The notes: generated by a model from the sequence alone, not told the origin. A DNA stretch of 40,061 nt from an uncultured Verrucomicrobia subdivision 3 bacterium (GCA_937890005.1 CALBZA010000077.1:1-40061), one strand, 5' to 3'; positions 7,801 to 16,262 are shown, numbered from the stretch's first letter. Numbers and translations are program-made.

Positions 7801-10424
7801 TAGGTTCCGGGCGTGTTGAAACCGGTGAAGTCCGCTTCGTAAACCTTCTGGTAGGGCGTGGGTTGATAGCTGTAGCCAACGTCCGCTCGCTGCACGAGCG
7901 TTCCGGTGAAAACCGTAGCGCCGGAGTTCGCATCGACGAGTTTGAATCCGGACGATGAAATTACACTCAGCTCCCCAAGGTTCCCGATGTAGTAACCGAC
8001 CATCGCCTTTTTGGAACGGCCCGGCATGTAACCTTCCTGATTCACGTGAATCGCCGGACTGTAACGCAATGGATCGGTCTTCGCTTCGAAGTTGCGATCA
8101 TTGCTCCAGAGCGAACCGTCGGGATTACGAACGACCACCGTCTGATTGTCGGAGACAGGGTTGTTGAGCTGCAGATAGAGCGAGTTTTCGATGCGCAGAT
8201 CGTAGTTCACCAACGGCGCGTAAAGCGGACGACGCTTGAAGCCAACGGCTGTGACGCCGATCGCCTGTCCATCCGCGGTCACTTCGAGTTGATTCAACGC
8301 AGGCGCGGTGAATGTGAAAGCGTTGTCCACGAAGTTCCAGGTCGAAACTGAAAATGCGCCGGGCGCCTTGGTATTGATGAGCTTCAGTTCAAGCAACGTG
8401 GGCGTGAGAATGTGCAGACCGTAATCACCGGATTTCGGCATTTGAAGCAACACGTTGTCGATGATGCTTGTTCCCGGAAGCAATGCGTTGGTGGCAGGCA
8501 CTGCGATGACGTTGCCGGTTTCAAATGTTTTATTCGTGGCACCGGTGGGTGTGAGCCGATCGGAATCATCGTTGATCATTCCGTTGCGGGTAATCGGACT
8601 GGCTGCTGCGGCGACCGTGGGTTGATTCGTTGCGACGGCGATATCCTGCGGGAGATTGAGCGCCGGAGCGAACGTGCCCTGGCTGAGATTGTAATACGTT
8701 CCACTCGCTGAAGCCTGAAGCTTCACCGCGCGCACCATGTAGGTGTATCCGCCTGCGGCCGCGGCAGAATCGGTGTAGCTGGTTCCGGCCACAGGCGCGG
8801 TGTTGAGCCGGGTAAATGGCCCGTTTGGATCCAGCGCGCGATAAACGTTGTAGCCTTCCACGGAATCCGGCGATGCCGCCCAGTTCAGGATCACCGCATC
8901 GCCGTCGAGGTGAGACGAAACGGTCGAAGGCGGAACCACCACGTGCATCCGCAGGGTGGGATCGCCCATGAGTGCAATGTGCGTCCAGCCGCTGCAGCTG
9001 TTGCGCTGGGTCTGATATTCACCGCGGTTCTGATTGTTCTGCGTGAGCAAGGTGCTGAAGCCGATCGGTTCGCCCAGCGCCATGTGCTGGAGATACCAGT
9101 GCGGACGGCCCGACCAAACGGTTGCGAGACCGTAATCGCGTGTCGCGAGAACGGCGCGTTGCAAATTGTCCTCCGAATCCCAATCCCCCAGCCAGCTGCC
9201 ATACAGCATCGTGAACACAGCTTTGATGTTGTTGCTGACGAGTTCAGTTGTGACGCCATCGTGATAAACGCCAACGCTGCCGATGCCGCCAATGCTTGTG
9301 TAGCTTCCCGATCCGCAGGCATACGCCCAGAGATGCGCGTTGCTACTCAATGTGGAAATCCAGGTTCCCTCCTGCTCGAGCACAGTGATGTTCGATGCTC
9401 CAAAGAACGGAGCGAAGTTACGCCAGCCGCTCGCCGCAAAAGCTTCACCGTCGCGCACACCGAAGAAATCGCCGACAATCCCGCGTTCCGGCACTGCAAG
9501 GCCGCCATGGCGGAAACGATGATTCTTGTTCAGATAATTCCGAAGCAATTCCACTTCGCTGTCGAACGTCGCATTTCCGCCGGATGAAAGGCGTCCCGGC
9601 ATGTTCGCGAGATCCACGCGGCCGATCATCAGTTCCAGCGGCGACGGGAACCGGGACTGATCGAACTTTCCATCGCCCGGCACATTGTGATTTCGCGGAT
9701 CGTTCGCGAGTGTCACGTTCACCGTTTCGTCGGTCCAGACACCATCCATGTCGGCGTAATAACCGTCGCACGGCCAAGCACCTTCGTGTTCACGATAATG
9801 CCCGTCGGGAGCGATGTTGCCGGAGTAAGGAACCGGAACGTGGCCGAAGAGGAACACCGCTTTGACGTTCGCCGGATCGGCATCGTATTGCGACTTGATC
9901 AGGCTTTTCACGTAAGGAACGGAATCATCGCGGTTCACGTCGATGCGAATCACTGTCCAGCCGTCACCCGCTATGTCCTGCTGAAGGCGGTTCAATTCCA
10001 ACTCGAGTTCCGTGGCGTGGGTGTTGTCAACGAGCAGCAACAGCTTGCCGCGATTTTCCGTCATCGGAACACGCATGCCGGCGTGGATGTATCCATAGCC
10101 GGTGTAACCCGCGGTTTTCTTCACGATCTGATACTCGTAGGCGCGTCCGACGGTGACTTTGTCGTCGATGAAATGAGTTTGTGATCCGGGAAGGACGATT
10201 CCGTCGCCCCAGGAATCGGCGCCCGCGGCACGTTTGAAAACCGTGTAGCTTTCGGGGAGGAGGGTTGCGTCCTGAACCCAGTTGAGAGTGATCTGCGCGG
10301 GGTGGGGTTCCACCTGGGCACTGACCTGCACCGCATATTCCATCGTCTGGCTCGGCCCGCCTGCGAAAGCGCTGGCAATCGCACACAGGACCGCTCCAAA
10401 AACTGCACTGATTCTATTCCGCAT
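4824..10424 (-). CDS. Giant secreted glycoside hydrolase family 9 protein with peptidase-C25-like N-terminal region
   Basis: About 1866 residues from the preferred start. The ATG at 10424 gives a clean signal peptide (MRNRISAVFGAVLCAIASAF) and has AGG about 6 bp upstream; an ATG at 10478 would add 18 residues. Modules in order: FN3-like (25-95); a C25/gingipain-like region (about 100-492) with a Cys in WAYACGSGSY (C370) and a closing GDPTLRMH; FN3 (497-587); a linker; the Ig-like CelD_N domain typical of GH9 enzymes (790-890); and the GH9 (alpha/alpha)6 barrel. The barrel carries the catalytic base motif GGHHDAGD (DAGD 991-994) and a candidate acid, E1388 in NVSTEY. A carbohydrate-binding-like sandwich (about 1505-1660), a Calx-beta domain (about 1674-1790) and the (R/Q)FY tail follow. 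GH9 enzymes are endo-acting beta-glucanases or cellulases, here probably extracellular. The canonical GHG histidine of C25 is not seen, so protease activity is doubtful. Confidence 0.88.
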   Translation of the reverse strand: MRNRISAVFGAVLCAIASAFAGGPSQTMEYAVQVSAQVEPHPAQITLNWVQDATLLPESYTVFKRAAGADSWGDGIVLPGSQTHFIDDKVTVGRAYEYQIVKKTAGYTGYGYIHAGMRVPMTENRGKLLLLVDNTHATELELELNRLQQDIAGDGWTVIRIDVNRDDSVPYVKSLIKSQYDADPANVKAVFLFGHVPVPYSGNIAPDGHYREHEGAWPCDGYYADMDGVWTDETVNVTLANDPRNHNVPGDGKFDQSRFPSPLELMIGRVDLANMPGRLSSGGNATFDSEVELLRNYLNKNHRFRHGGLAVPERGIVGDFFGVRDGEAFAASGWRNFAPFFGASNITVLEQEGTWISTLSSNAHLWAYACGSGSYTSIGGIGSVGVYHDGVTTELVSNNIKAVFTMLYGSWLGDWDSEDNLQRAVLATRDYGLATVWSGRPHWYLQHMALGEPIGFSTLLTQNNQNRGEYQTQRNSCSGWTHIALMGDPTLRMHVVVPPSTVSSHLDGDAVILNWAASPDSVEGYNVYRALDPNGPFTRLNTAPVAGTSYTDSAAAAGGYTYMVRAVKLQASASGTYYNLSQGTFAPALNLPQDIAVATNQPTVAAAASPITRNGMINDDSDRLTPTGATNKTFETGNVIAVPATNALLPGTSIIDNVLLQMPKSGDYGLHILTPTLLELKLINTKAPGAFSVSTWNFVDNAFTFTAPALNQLEVTADGQAIGVTAVGFKRRPLYAPLVNYDLRIENSLYLQLNNPVSDNQTVVVRNPDGSLWSNDRNFEAKTDPLRYSPAIHVNQEGYMPGRSKKAMVGYYIGNLGELSVISSSGFKLVDANSGATVFTGTLVQRADVGYSYQPTPYQKVYEADFTGFNTPGTYRLVVPGMGASLPFDITEGVAMNFARAYALGLYHQRCGTGNALPFTRHTHADCHTRAANIPTSAAEFPFTWSKIAEYANIVNPDNPQSSAPKLTSPSAQLYPFVRIGTIDVSGGHHDAGDYSKYTLNSVALIHYLTFAVDSLPGVKSLDNLGIPESGDGISDLLQEAKWEADFLAKMQDSDGGFYFLVYPHHREYEGNVLPENGDPQLVWPKTSTATASSVAALAEIASSPAFKAAYPQAAAIYMQKAQLGWQFLMNGIAAHGRNGIYQKITHYGDDFGDNDELAWAAASMFAATGDPQYQAKLMEWFPDPTDPATFRWGWWRLFLSYGNAVRNYAFAARSGRLQPHQLNAAYLAKCEAVILAAGDDYALWSKQNAYGTSFPEATKRVRGAGWYFSGEQTFDLTVAYQIEPKPDYMTAILANMNFEGGNNPVNMSYVTGMGWKRERDAVSQYAANDRRIIPPTGQPIGNIQSGFSYLDLYQGSLTALTFPSDNAAYAPHPFYDRWADSWNVSTEYVTFLQARSLATYGFLAAQTSLKTQAWRSAQAQIVIPPGTLSGPITFSLQAEGLDLSDARIVWETRDGEPYLGKTYTFTPKNNGRQWIEAEAQLPDGRRVFAATEFDAVASNVVWVDDELPAGAIAGTDGGDDWNWINGSPAPTSGSLAHDSALAPGTHQHYFRDATATLNVDPGMVLYTYIYLDPANPPSEVMLQWFDGNSWEHRAYWGANNISYGVDGTQSRKRAGDLPAAGQWVQLKVPAKDVGLEGKSVTGMSFTLHGGRATWDAAGLINPAATNSNGGGTDLPIVTVTGADGSAAENVPGVFTFKRTGSLSDAVTVVYSLNDSATASAPAATAGAGTPEVGSVIGVNVVNIPAGASSATVNVAPGLSAEISGGRTVAATITANSGYETGSPSSATLRIAGNTVARPNLSMTASGPGLSWASMPGAVYRIAYKNSLSDANWTYADSSITATSTTSAWSDSEKPPQRFYLIVRIQ

Positions 10425-10537
10425 TACGCGCCTAAACTGCCGTTCGCGTGCAGGACGAGAAATCGGTGTCAGCCGCATTATCCTGTCGGACTTGACCGCG
10501 GGATTTCTGTAGGTGTTTGACTGACAAAACGGGACGC

Positions 10538-10565
10538 AAAAAGGCCCGCCTTTTTGGGGCGGGCC
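10538..10565 (-). terminator. Rho-independent terminator of the DUF2167 gene
   Basis: On the minus strand the 8-bp G+C stem GGCCCGCC/GGCGGGCC with loop CCAAAAA is followed by TTTTT. It lies about 40 bp downstream of the DUF2167 stop codon. It also separates that gene from the GH9 gene, implying independent transcripts. Confidence 0.9.
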
Positions 10566-10605
10566 ATCTCAACCTCGGAAACGAGGAGGTCGGGTTGGGT
10601 TGGGG

Positions 10606-11925
10606 TCAGAAGATGTTGTTTCCGAAAAGCTCGGCCTGCTTGTCCAAAACCTGATTCTTTTCGTGGATCAAACGGGTCTTCTCCTCGATCAGCTTTGTCT
10701 GTTCACGAATCAGCCGTTGCTGTTCTTCGATCAAACGTTTCTGGCTTTCGATCAGGCACGCAGTAATGGTTTCCGTGGACACCTGAGGGGCAGGCTGCGA
10801 CCTCGATTCGGACTTCTTGCCGGGCCGGACTTTGGACGTCTGGACAAAAGCCGGGCGCGCGCCCTGATCCGAAACCTGGAACAACAGGTCGGAATAAAAT
10901 CTCTGATAATCGAACATCCGCCGCTTGTGTTTTCCATTGCGCTCGCCATTCACGCGAGCATGACCATGACCGTTGCCGTTTTCGTTCCCGTTTCCATTGG
11001 CCGAAGCAACGGCGGCGAGGGGACGATATACAGCGTTGGTGTTTGCCTGGACTTCGGCTTTTGCAGGCACGATCCGTCGGGTCGGAGCGGGAACCCTGCG
11101 CGGCTTTCGCACGAGGAAGAAAGTTCCAGTGGTTATCACGAGCAAAGCTGCTGCACCGGAAATCACCCAGACATACGGAATTGCGGCAGTTTGGGTTTTG
11201 GGATTTTCCGAGGTGATCAGATCCGCAAGGCTGTGCGCCGCCAGGCGATCGCCTTTGCGATAATCGGCATAGCCGTAACCGCTCTTGAAGGAGACACCGG
11301 CCATGATCTGCTGCAGCGGGACGCGACCGGCGCGGCTGGAGTCTTGCACTGCGATGCCATCAAGAACACCTTCGCGGCCCAGCAACCGGATCACGTGATT
11401 CACGGTTTTCCGCGAACCGCCTTCCGCCACCAGCGCCCATTCGAGGATGTTCCGTGAAGAATCGTATTTGGGCTCCTTCAGCCATTCGACAGAGCCGATG
11501 CTGGAATTTCCCTTCTTCGCCAGCGTGTCGCGCAAGGCGGCGAGAACCTCCGCAGAATCGATGGAATCCCGTCCCGCCGTTTTCACGTAACCGATGGCGT
11601 TGTATTCAAAAACCACCATGTAACCGCCGCCACTGGTCGGGGCAATCAATCCCACGAGCGTTTCCGGAGCAGGATTTGCCCTGGAACGCAGAAGGATTTC
11701 CGCATCTCCCTTTCCCGCAAATCGAAAACCGGCAGGCACATCAATCTGGGCGGCCTCGCCCAGATCCACGCGCGACGGTCCGACCACCCAATTGATGAGA
11801 TCAGGTTGAGAGGAGACAAGGGACGGCCCTCCTGAAGCCGCAGAAGAAGCTGTGACGCTTGAGAGCGTTAACAGACCCGCCAAAACCGACACTCCGACCG
11901 CCTTTGCTGCAGAAAAATTTTGCAT
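10606..11925 (-). CDS. DUF2167 membrane protein with long C-terminal coiled coil
   Basis: 439 residues from the ATG at 11925, chosen because MQNFSAAKAVGVSVLAGLLT begins a proper signal peptide; an upstream ATG at 12000 would add 25 polar residues. The first ~230 mature residues match the DUF2167 pattern: VDLGEAAQIDVPAGFRFAGKG, a FEYNAIGYVK motif, a D-S-A-E-V-L-A-ALRDTL helix and a VEWLKEPKYD...LEWAL segment. One transmembrane helix follows (YVWVISGAAALLVITTGTFF). Beyond it lie a Pro/Arg stretch, an Asn/Gly/His low-complexity linker and a leucine-zipper-like C-terminus with LI repeated every seven residues (RLIEEQQ, RLIREQT, KLIEEKT, RLIHEKN). DUF2167 function is not established. The cytoplasmic coiled coil suggests oligomerisation or partner binding and is not a usual part of the family. 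Confidence 0.82.
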   Translation of the reverse strand: MQNFSAAKAVGVSVLAGLLTLSSVTASSAASGGPSLVSSQPDLINWVVGPSRVDLGEAAQIDVPAGFRFAGKGDAEILLRSRANPAPETLVGLIAPTSGGGYMVVFEYNAIGYVKTAGRDSIDSAEVLAALRDTLAKKGNSSIGSVEWLKEPKYDSSRNILEWALVAEGGSRKTVNHVIRLLGREGVLDGIAVQDSSRAGRVPLQQIMAGVSFKSGYGYADYRKGDRLAAHSLADLITSENPKTQTAAIPYVWVISGAAALLVITTGTFFLVRKPRRVPAPTRRIVPAKAEVQANTNAVYRPLAAVASANGNGNENGNGHGHARVNGERNGKHKRRMFDYQRFYSDLLFQVSDQGARPAFVQTSKVRPGKKSESRSQPAPQVSTETITACLIESQKRLIEEQQRLIREQTKLIEEKTRLIHEKNQVLDKQAELFGNNIF

Positions 11926-12108
11926 AATAAACGGACAGCAAAAACCATAATTGAGTGACTGGGTTATTCCGGTTTTTGAGTGATTGCGAGTCTTCGGCAA
12001 ACCAACTTTCCCGTCAATCCTGATTTTTACATAGAGCCATCCGGACCTTTTCGTAATCCATGTCGCGTAAAACAGGACAACGCAATGAGGGTTTTACCCC
12101 AGGGAAAT

Positions 12109-12459
12109 TTATGAATGGAAAAATGATTCCGCCTCCGCAAACAGCTGCTCCACGGTTTCAGCGCGTACCAAGTCCTTGCTTACGAAAAGACTGGCGATTC
12201 CCTGCCCGCCTGCGACGGGAGCGATGCATTCGATGCGACCTTCTTCAAACGTCCAGCGCAGCCGTCCCACCGGCATCTGTCCTCGCTGCAACACACGCAC
12301 ACATTCCTCCAGTCTCCGGAATGCCTCCTCTGCCCTTGTCTGCGAAAAACCATCACGCCGCACGGAGACGATCCATTTCTGCGCCACCAGAACACCGGCT
12401 GCGAGCACGCCTCGCGAATCCACCGCCCGCGCCGCCCATTGTTCAGCCCGATCGCTCAT
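12109..12459 (-). CDS. Small Roadblock/LC7-like protein
   Basis: 116 residues, no signal peptide or membrane segment. The layout (helix, strand GVLAAGVLVAQKWIVSV, helix RAEEAFRRLEECVRVLQ, strands RLRWTFEEGRIECIAPV and GIASLFVS, C-terminal helix) fits the Roadblock/LC7 fold used by MglB-type partners of small GTPases. The match is by pattern only, so the family name is tentative. Its ATG overlaps the stop of the response-regulator gene by 4 bp, showing translational coupling and a likely shared function. No MglA-type GTPase gene is visible in the window. Confidence 0.75.
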   Translation of the reverse strand: MSDRAEQWAARAVDSRGVLAAGVLVAQKWIVSVRRDGFSQTRAEEAFRRLEECVRVLQRGQMPVGRLRWTFEEGRIECIAPVAGGQGIASLFVSKDLVRAETVEQLFAEAESFFHS

Positions 12460-13508
12460 TGCCCTCCTCCCGAAATTTTGGAGCGGATCAAAACCTTCCG
12501 ATCCGGCTGGAACAGCATGATCGTGCGTCCCGAACGGGATTCAACTTCCAGCCGTTCGCCACGCGACCATTCCAGAACCTGCCCGATCGAAAATCCGCGG
12601 TTCAACAAATCATCCATCAATTGAATCCGCTTCTCGATCTTCTCCGCCCGCCATTCATACAGAAGCTCGCCGGTCGCAGCGCAGACAATCACTTCGGCGA
12701 TTTCGCGTTCCTGTGCGCTGACGGTCTCGGCCTCCTGCACGGGCGTTGGCGCTATCACATTTCCCGCCTCATCCAACGGACCGCCTGCGGATGCCTCGTC
12801 GTTCACGCGCGCGGCTTCCATCATCAGCGATTCCCAATGGCCATCGATGGTCTGTCGCGGCGGCTTGGAATACGGCTGCAGCTGAAACTCGCCGCCCTTC
12901 AATCCAAGCAACCGAAACAACGCCGGCTCACCCACCTGATCGTCGATCTCGGCATGAAGGATCGATCCGTCCTGAATGAAAATCCTCCCGGCCGATCCCG
13001 CTCCTTTGACTTCGAGCACCGATGATTTTCTCCCGAGACATTCGAGCTGCAGCACTTCGATCAATCCAACCTGCCGCAACATTCCGCGAAATCCTTCCGA
13101 CGGCGTCGCGGCAACCGCTTCCAGTGCTTCGTAAATTTTTTCAAAACCGGTTGCCACATCCGCCTTGTCGAAAAACAACGCCGCACCGTTTTGAAGACAG
13201 AACGAGCGATTCTCCGGCAGCGCAGCCGACGTGAGGACCACCACCTGGATTTCCGGATGCGTTCGCTTCAACAACGGAAGCAGCTGAAGACCGTCCATGA
13301 CCGGCATCTTGAGATCGAGGATGATGAGCTGAATCGAATGCTCTTTCAACAACGCCAGCGCGGGCGCGTAGTAATCCGCCGTGTGAACGATCCATGCGCC
13401 CGGACGATGCGAAACAAGGAACTCCTTGAAGAGCTGCGCGAAATCCCGGTCATCATCAATGATGAGGATCTGTCGCGCCTTGGGTTTGAGACTCGCCGTT
13501 TCGCTCAC
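12456..13508 (-). CDS. Response regulator: REC receiver plus DUF4388 (PATAN) domain
   Basis: 350 residues. An N-terminal receiver domain (about 12-130) has the acidic pocket D18-D19-D20, the phospho-acceptor D65 in ILDLKMPVMDG, the switch T93 in VVVLTSA and the conserved K115 in FFDKAD, so it should be phosphorylatable. A DUF4388/PATAN domain follows (about 140-245; GFRGMLRQVGLIEVLQL, GRIFIQDGSILHAE, ALFRLLGLKGGEFQL). That domain is usually an output or protein-interaction module in myxobacterial and related signalling proteins. The C-terminal ~80 residues repeat a GELLYEW strand and a helical end. There is no DNA-binding domain, so output is probably by protein contact. It overlaps both neighbours by 4 bp (HEAT gene upstream, Roadblock-like gene downstream). 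No histidine kinase is adjacent. Confidence 0.9.
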   Translation of the reverse strand: MSETASLKPKARQILIIDDDRDFAQLFKEFLVSHRPGAWIVHTADYYAPALALLKEHSIQLIILDLKMPVMDGLQLLPLLKRTHPEIQVVVLTSAALPENRSFCLQNGAALFFDKADVATGFEKIYEALEAVAATPSEGFRGMLRQVGLIEVLQLECLGRKSSVLEVKGAGSAGRIFIQDGSILHAEIDDQVGEPALFRLLGLKGGEFQLQPYSKPPRQTIDGHWESLMMEAARVNDEASAGGPLDEAGNVIAPTPVQEAETVSAQEREIAEVIVCAATGELLYEWRAEKIEKRIQLMDDLLNRGFSIGQVLEWSRGERLEVESRSGRTIMLFQPDRKVLIRSKISGGGQ

Positions 13509-14872
13509 GTTCCCAACGCCTCCAATGAGCGGCTCGCCGCGCGTTTCACCGCCGGGTCACTGTCCGAAAGCGCGGTCATCAAAGCCGACGCCGCGCGCTT
13601 GTCCGCGATCCGTCCCAGCGATTCCGCCGCTGCGAGACGGACATCCCGGTCCGCATCGGCCAGCAGTTCCACCAGGATCGAGAACACCCGCCGCTGCTTC
13701 TGGCCCGCTGAAGTCAGCACGTTCGCAGTTTCAATTCCGGCCTCGCTCTTTGCCGCCGCCGCACCCAGCTGCTTCAACACCGTGGTCGCAGCATAACGCA
13801 CCGATGAATCGTCCGAGTTCGCTGCGGCCCGAATTTCCGGAAGCACGCGGCGCGCGGCGTCGGATTCCATCCAGCGCGGATCCACCATCGGCAGTGTGTA
13901 AGTGGCTGCGCGACGCACGCCACTCTCACGATCGACCAACGCAAGGATCAAGGCGCCCACCGCCTGCCGATCCCGCAATCGCCCGATCGATGCAATTGCC
14001 GCCTCACGAACGTCCGGATCGGAATCGCTGAGCGCTGTGATCAATCCTTCGACCGCCTGTGGATCCTTCAACCTGCCCAACGCGCTCGCCGCCGCGCGAC
14101 GCACGTCCCACATGGAATCCTTCAACAACTCGGTGAGTGCCTGCGCCGCATTTTTGGTTTCGAGCCGAGCCACAGCCTCGGCGGCAGCAACACGGACGCG
14201 ATGATCCGGATTCTGCAGCGAGGAAGCCACCGCATCGGCAGCTTTCGGTCCGCCAAAATTCGTGAGCGCTTCAATCGCCGCGACGCATACGGCGTGATCC
14301 GGAGATTTGAGAGCAGGAATGAGAAGGTTGAGAATGCGTTCGTCCTGGATCTGTCCGAGTGCATTCAGTGCGGCGACCTGGAGGTTGTAAGGTCCGGAAT
14401 TCAGAACACGCTCAAGCGGTTCGATCGCATCCGGCCCGTAACCCGCCGCCTCGTTCATCTGACCGCGCGCGATGAAACGCCAGATCTGTTCCCGTGTGGT
14501 GCCCGGTTTCCAGCCTTTCCGCTCAAGCGCACGAATCGCCCGTCCGCGCACGCCCGCATCAGAATCTTCAAGCGCATCGATGAGTGCGGTTTCGACCGTG
14601 GGATCATCGGCCTCCTTCAAAGCATCCGCCGCAGCCTGACGAAGCTCAGGCCGGTCAGACTTCAAAGCCCCGATCAAAAACGCGATCGCCCGCGGATCCC
14701 CGATCTTGCCGAGTGCCAGGACTGCTGCGGTGGCCACGGGAAGATGCGAATCGCCACACGCCTGGATGAGCGGTTCCACGGAACGATTCCCGTGCTCGAC
14801 CAGCCGCTGGACTGCCTGGAGGCGTGTTTCAGGATTGCTGGCTTTGAGATGAAGCAAATCAAGCCACCACAT
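13505..14872 (-). CDS. HEAT-repeat (PBS-lyase type) scaffold protein
   Basis: 455 residues, almost wholly made of ~31-residue HEAT repeats of the PBS-lyase type. The recurring motif is D-x-x-VR-x-AAA-x-ALG-x-x-x-D-x-x-A-x-x-x-L-x-x-AL (for example DPDVREAAIASIGRLRDRQA and DRDVRLAAAESLGRIADKRA). I count at least ten units from about residue 15 to the C-terminus. There is no signal peptide; a cytoplasmic scaffold or sensor-binding role is inferred. Its stop overlaps the start of the response-regulator gene by 4 bp, making it the first gene of a three-gene operon. Despite the repeat name there is no reason to assume bilin lyase activity, as no phycobiliprotein genes are present. Confidence 0.88.
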   Translation of the reverse strand: MWWLDLLHLKASNPETRLQAVQRLVEHGNRSVEPLIQACGDSHLPVATAAVLALGKIGDPRAIAFLIGALKSDRPELRQAAADALKEADDPTVETALIDALEDSDAGVRGRAIRALERKGWKPGTTREQIWRFIARGQMNEAAGYGPDAIEPLERVLNSGPYNLQVAALNALGQIQDERILNLLIPALKSPDHAVCVAAIEALTNFGGPKAADAVASSLQNPDHRVRVAAAEAVARLETKNAAQALTELLKDSMWDVRRAAASALGRLKDPQAVEGLITALSDSDPDVREAAIASIGRLRDRQAVGALILALVDRESGVRRAATYTLPMVDPRWMESDAARRVLPEIRAAANSDDSSVRYAATTVLKQLGAAAAKSEAGIETANVLTSAGQKQRRVFSILVELLADADRDVRLAAAESLGRIADKRAASALMTALSDSDPAVKRAASRSLEALGT

Positions 14873-14927
14873 GCAGAAGCGACGTTAATGAAACCACATG
14901 TGAGTGTCACGACCTAAGCCCAAAGCC

Positions 14928-14964
14928 CTGGAGAAATCTCCAGTGCGCGCCGATCAGACGGCGC
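14928..14964. other. Two small hairpins between convergently spaced genes
   Basis: CTGGAG-AAAT-CTCCAG (14928-14943) and GCGCCG-ATCAGA-CGGCGC (14947-14964) are perfect 6-bp stems placed 25-60 bp past the DUF4861 stop on the minus strand. There is no T-run. They may slow or end transcription before the HEAT operon, but this is weak. Confidence 0.4.
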
Positions 14965-14988
14965 TTGTTCCGCTTCTATCCCGCGAGA

Positions 14989-16155
14989 CTATTTGGAAAC
15001 GGTGACGACGATCGGCGACGCCAATCCTTGCGCGAATTCGTCCACATACTTCTTCCATGCTTCGGGAGTCGTGATGTGTCCCGCCCTGTCCCAACAGAAG
15101 CCCGCCCAGTATGAAGCGACATTTTGTGAATCCACCTTGAGCAGGAGCAGATGATTCAGTTTGTCCTCCGCCTGCTTTTCGATCGCCCTGGGATCCGCCA
15201 GCAATGCAAGGCCCTGATTGCCTGCGTTCTTCTCCACCTTTTCCCACTTAACGATCCAGCCCGACGCAATATTCGCCTCCAGCTGTTCTCCGTTCACCTT
15301 CTTGAGTCCCGCAGCGGCGGTGAGTTTCACTGATTGATTTGGCCGCGTGAACGGCTTGAACGTGCTCACGTAATGATCCAGCTGATGCCCGGCGTCCAGT
15401 GACACGCGCTTCACTTCACTCACACTGATGCCATTCACGTTGAACGGCTCGTAAACCAGCTCGAACATCACGCGAATCGGTCCGTTGGCGAGCACGCGCG
15501 AGTGAACAAAGTTCCGTGACACCCAAAGTTTGTCATCCGCCCAGAGTCCGCTGCCGCCGTTGCCGCGGCTTACTCCCGCCGAATAGAAATCGGCACCGTC
15601 GCCATGATCCACGTGATAGTCGTCGCTGAGATACCAGTCGTTCACGACCATCTTCGGAGTGCGCTTGGACCAGATGTCGATCGTGCTGCTGGAGAGCGGT
15701 TCGCCTTCCCATGTTTCCAACGCCTTGCCATAGGTCCGATGCGCAATGCGATCGTTTTCCCAGACGAAGTCATCGAAACGTTCGCGGTTGAATCGTCCAA
15801 ATGCCTTGAACTGCTCCTTCTTGAACACCTGTTTCGCGCCAGTCGAAAGCGTGAATGTCTTGGTTTCGCCCGGGGCGAAATCGGCCTGGAAGATCAATTG
15901 ATCCGGCTTGCGATAGGTGTCGGAGTCAGTGTCCACGGCCTGGCATAACACCTCCGCACCCGAAGCGTCCCTCACGTGAATGCGGGTCAGATCGTCCCCG
16001 AGCGATGCGAGATCGGCGGCGGAAATTTCAATCGTCTGACTCGCGCGGGCGAGCTGAAGTTTGTTCTCCGCTTTCACGGTCACCTGTTGAGCCGCGAGGA
16101 GATGGGATGAAAGCCCGGCAAGAAGCAGCGTCGAGAGAAGTGTTGGTTTGATCAT
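14989..16155 (-). CDS. Secreted DUF4861 family protein
   Basis: 388 residues with a signal peptide (MIKPTLLSTLLLAGLSSHLLA). The body matches DUF4861: a beta-rich start, a FGRFNRERFDDFVWENDRIA motif, TPKMVVNDWYLSDDYHVDHG, a Gly-rich GVSRGNGGSGLW segment and a long C-terminal beta domain. Members are found in polysaccharide-utilisation loci of Bacteroidetes and Verrucomicrobia, often near pectin or rhamnogalacturonan enzymes. The molecular activity is not firmly established, and periplasmic or extracellular carbohydrate work is inferred. No neighbouring gene is obviously coupled: the HEAT operon lies 116 bp downstream and the M48 gene stop is 145 bp upstream. The rhamnose-type operon in this same window gives a loose thematic link. 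Confidence 0.85.
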   Translation of the reverse strand: MIKPTLLSTLLLAGLSSHLLAAQQVTVKAENKLQLARASQTIEISAADLASLGDDLTRIHVRDASGAEVLCQAVDTDSDTYRKPDQLIFQADFAPGETKTFTLSTGAKQVFKKEQFKAFGRFNRERFDDFVWENDRIAHRTYGKALETWEGEPLSSSTIDIWSKRTPKMVVNDWYLSDDYHVDHGDGADFYSAGVSRGNGGSGLWADDKLWVSRNFVHSRVLANGPIRVMFELVYEPFNVNGISVSEVKRVSLDAGHQLDHYVSTFKPFTRPNQSVKLTAAAGLKKVNGEQLEANIASGWIVKWEKVEKNAGNQGLALLADPRAIEKQAEDKLNHLLLLKVDSQNVASYWAGFCWDRAGHITTPEAWKKYVDEFAQGLASPIVVTVSK

Positions 16156-16262
16156 AGAAAGCGCTGACGTTCGTAAGTTTTCCGTTCGGACGTGTCAAGC
16201 TCCGCACAGGTAACGCTCAACGGCAAATGCATTGAATCGCGGTCATTCCGTTGAGGGAAATT

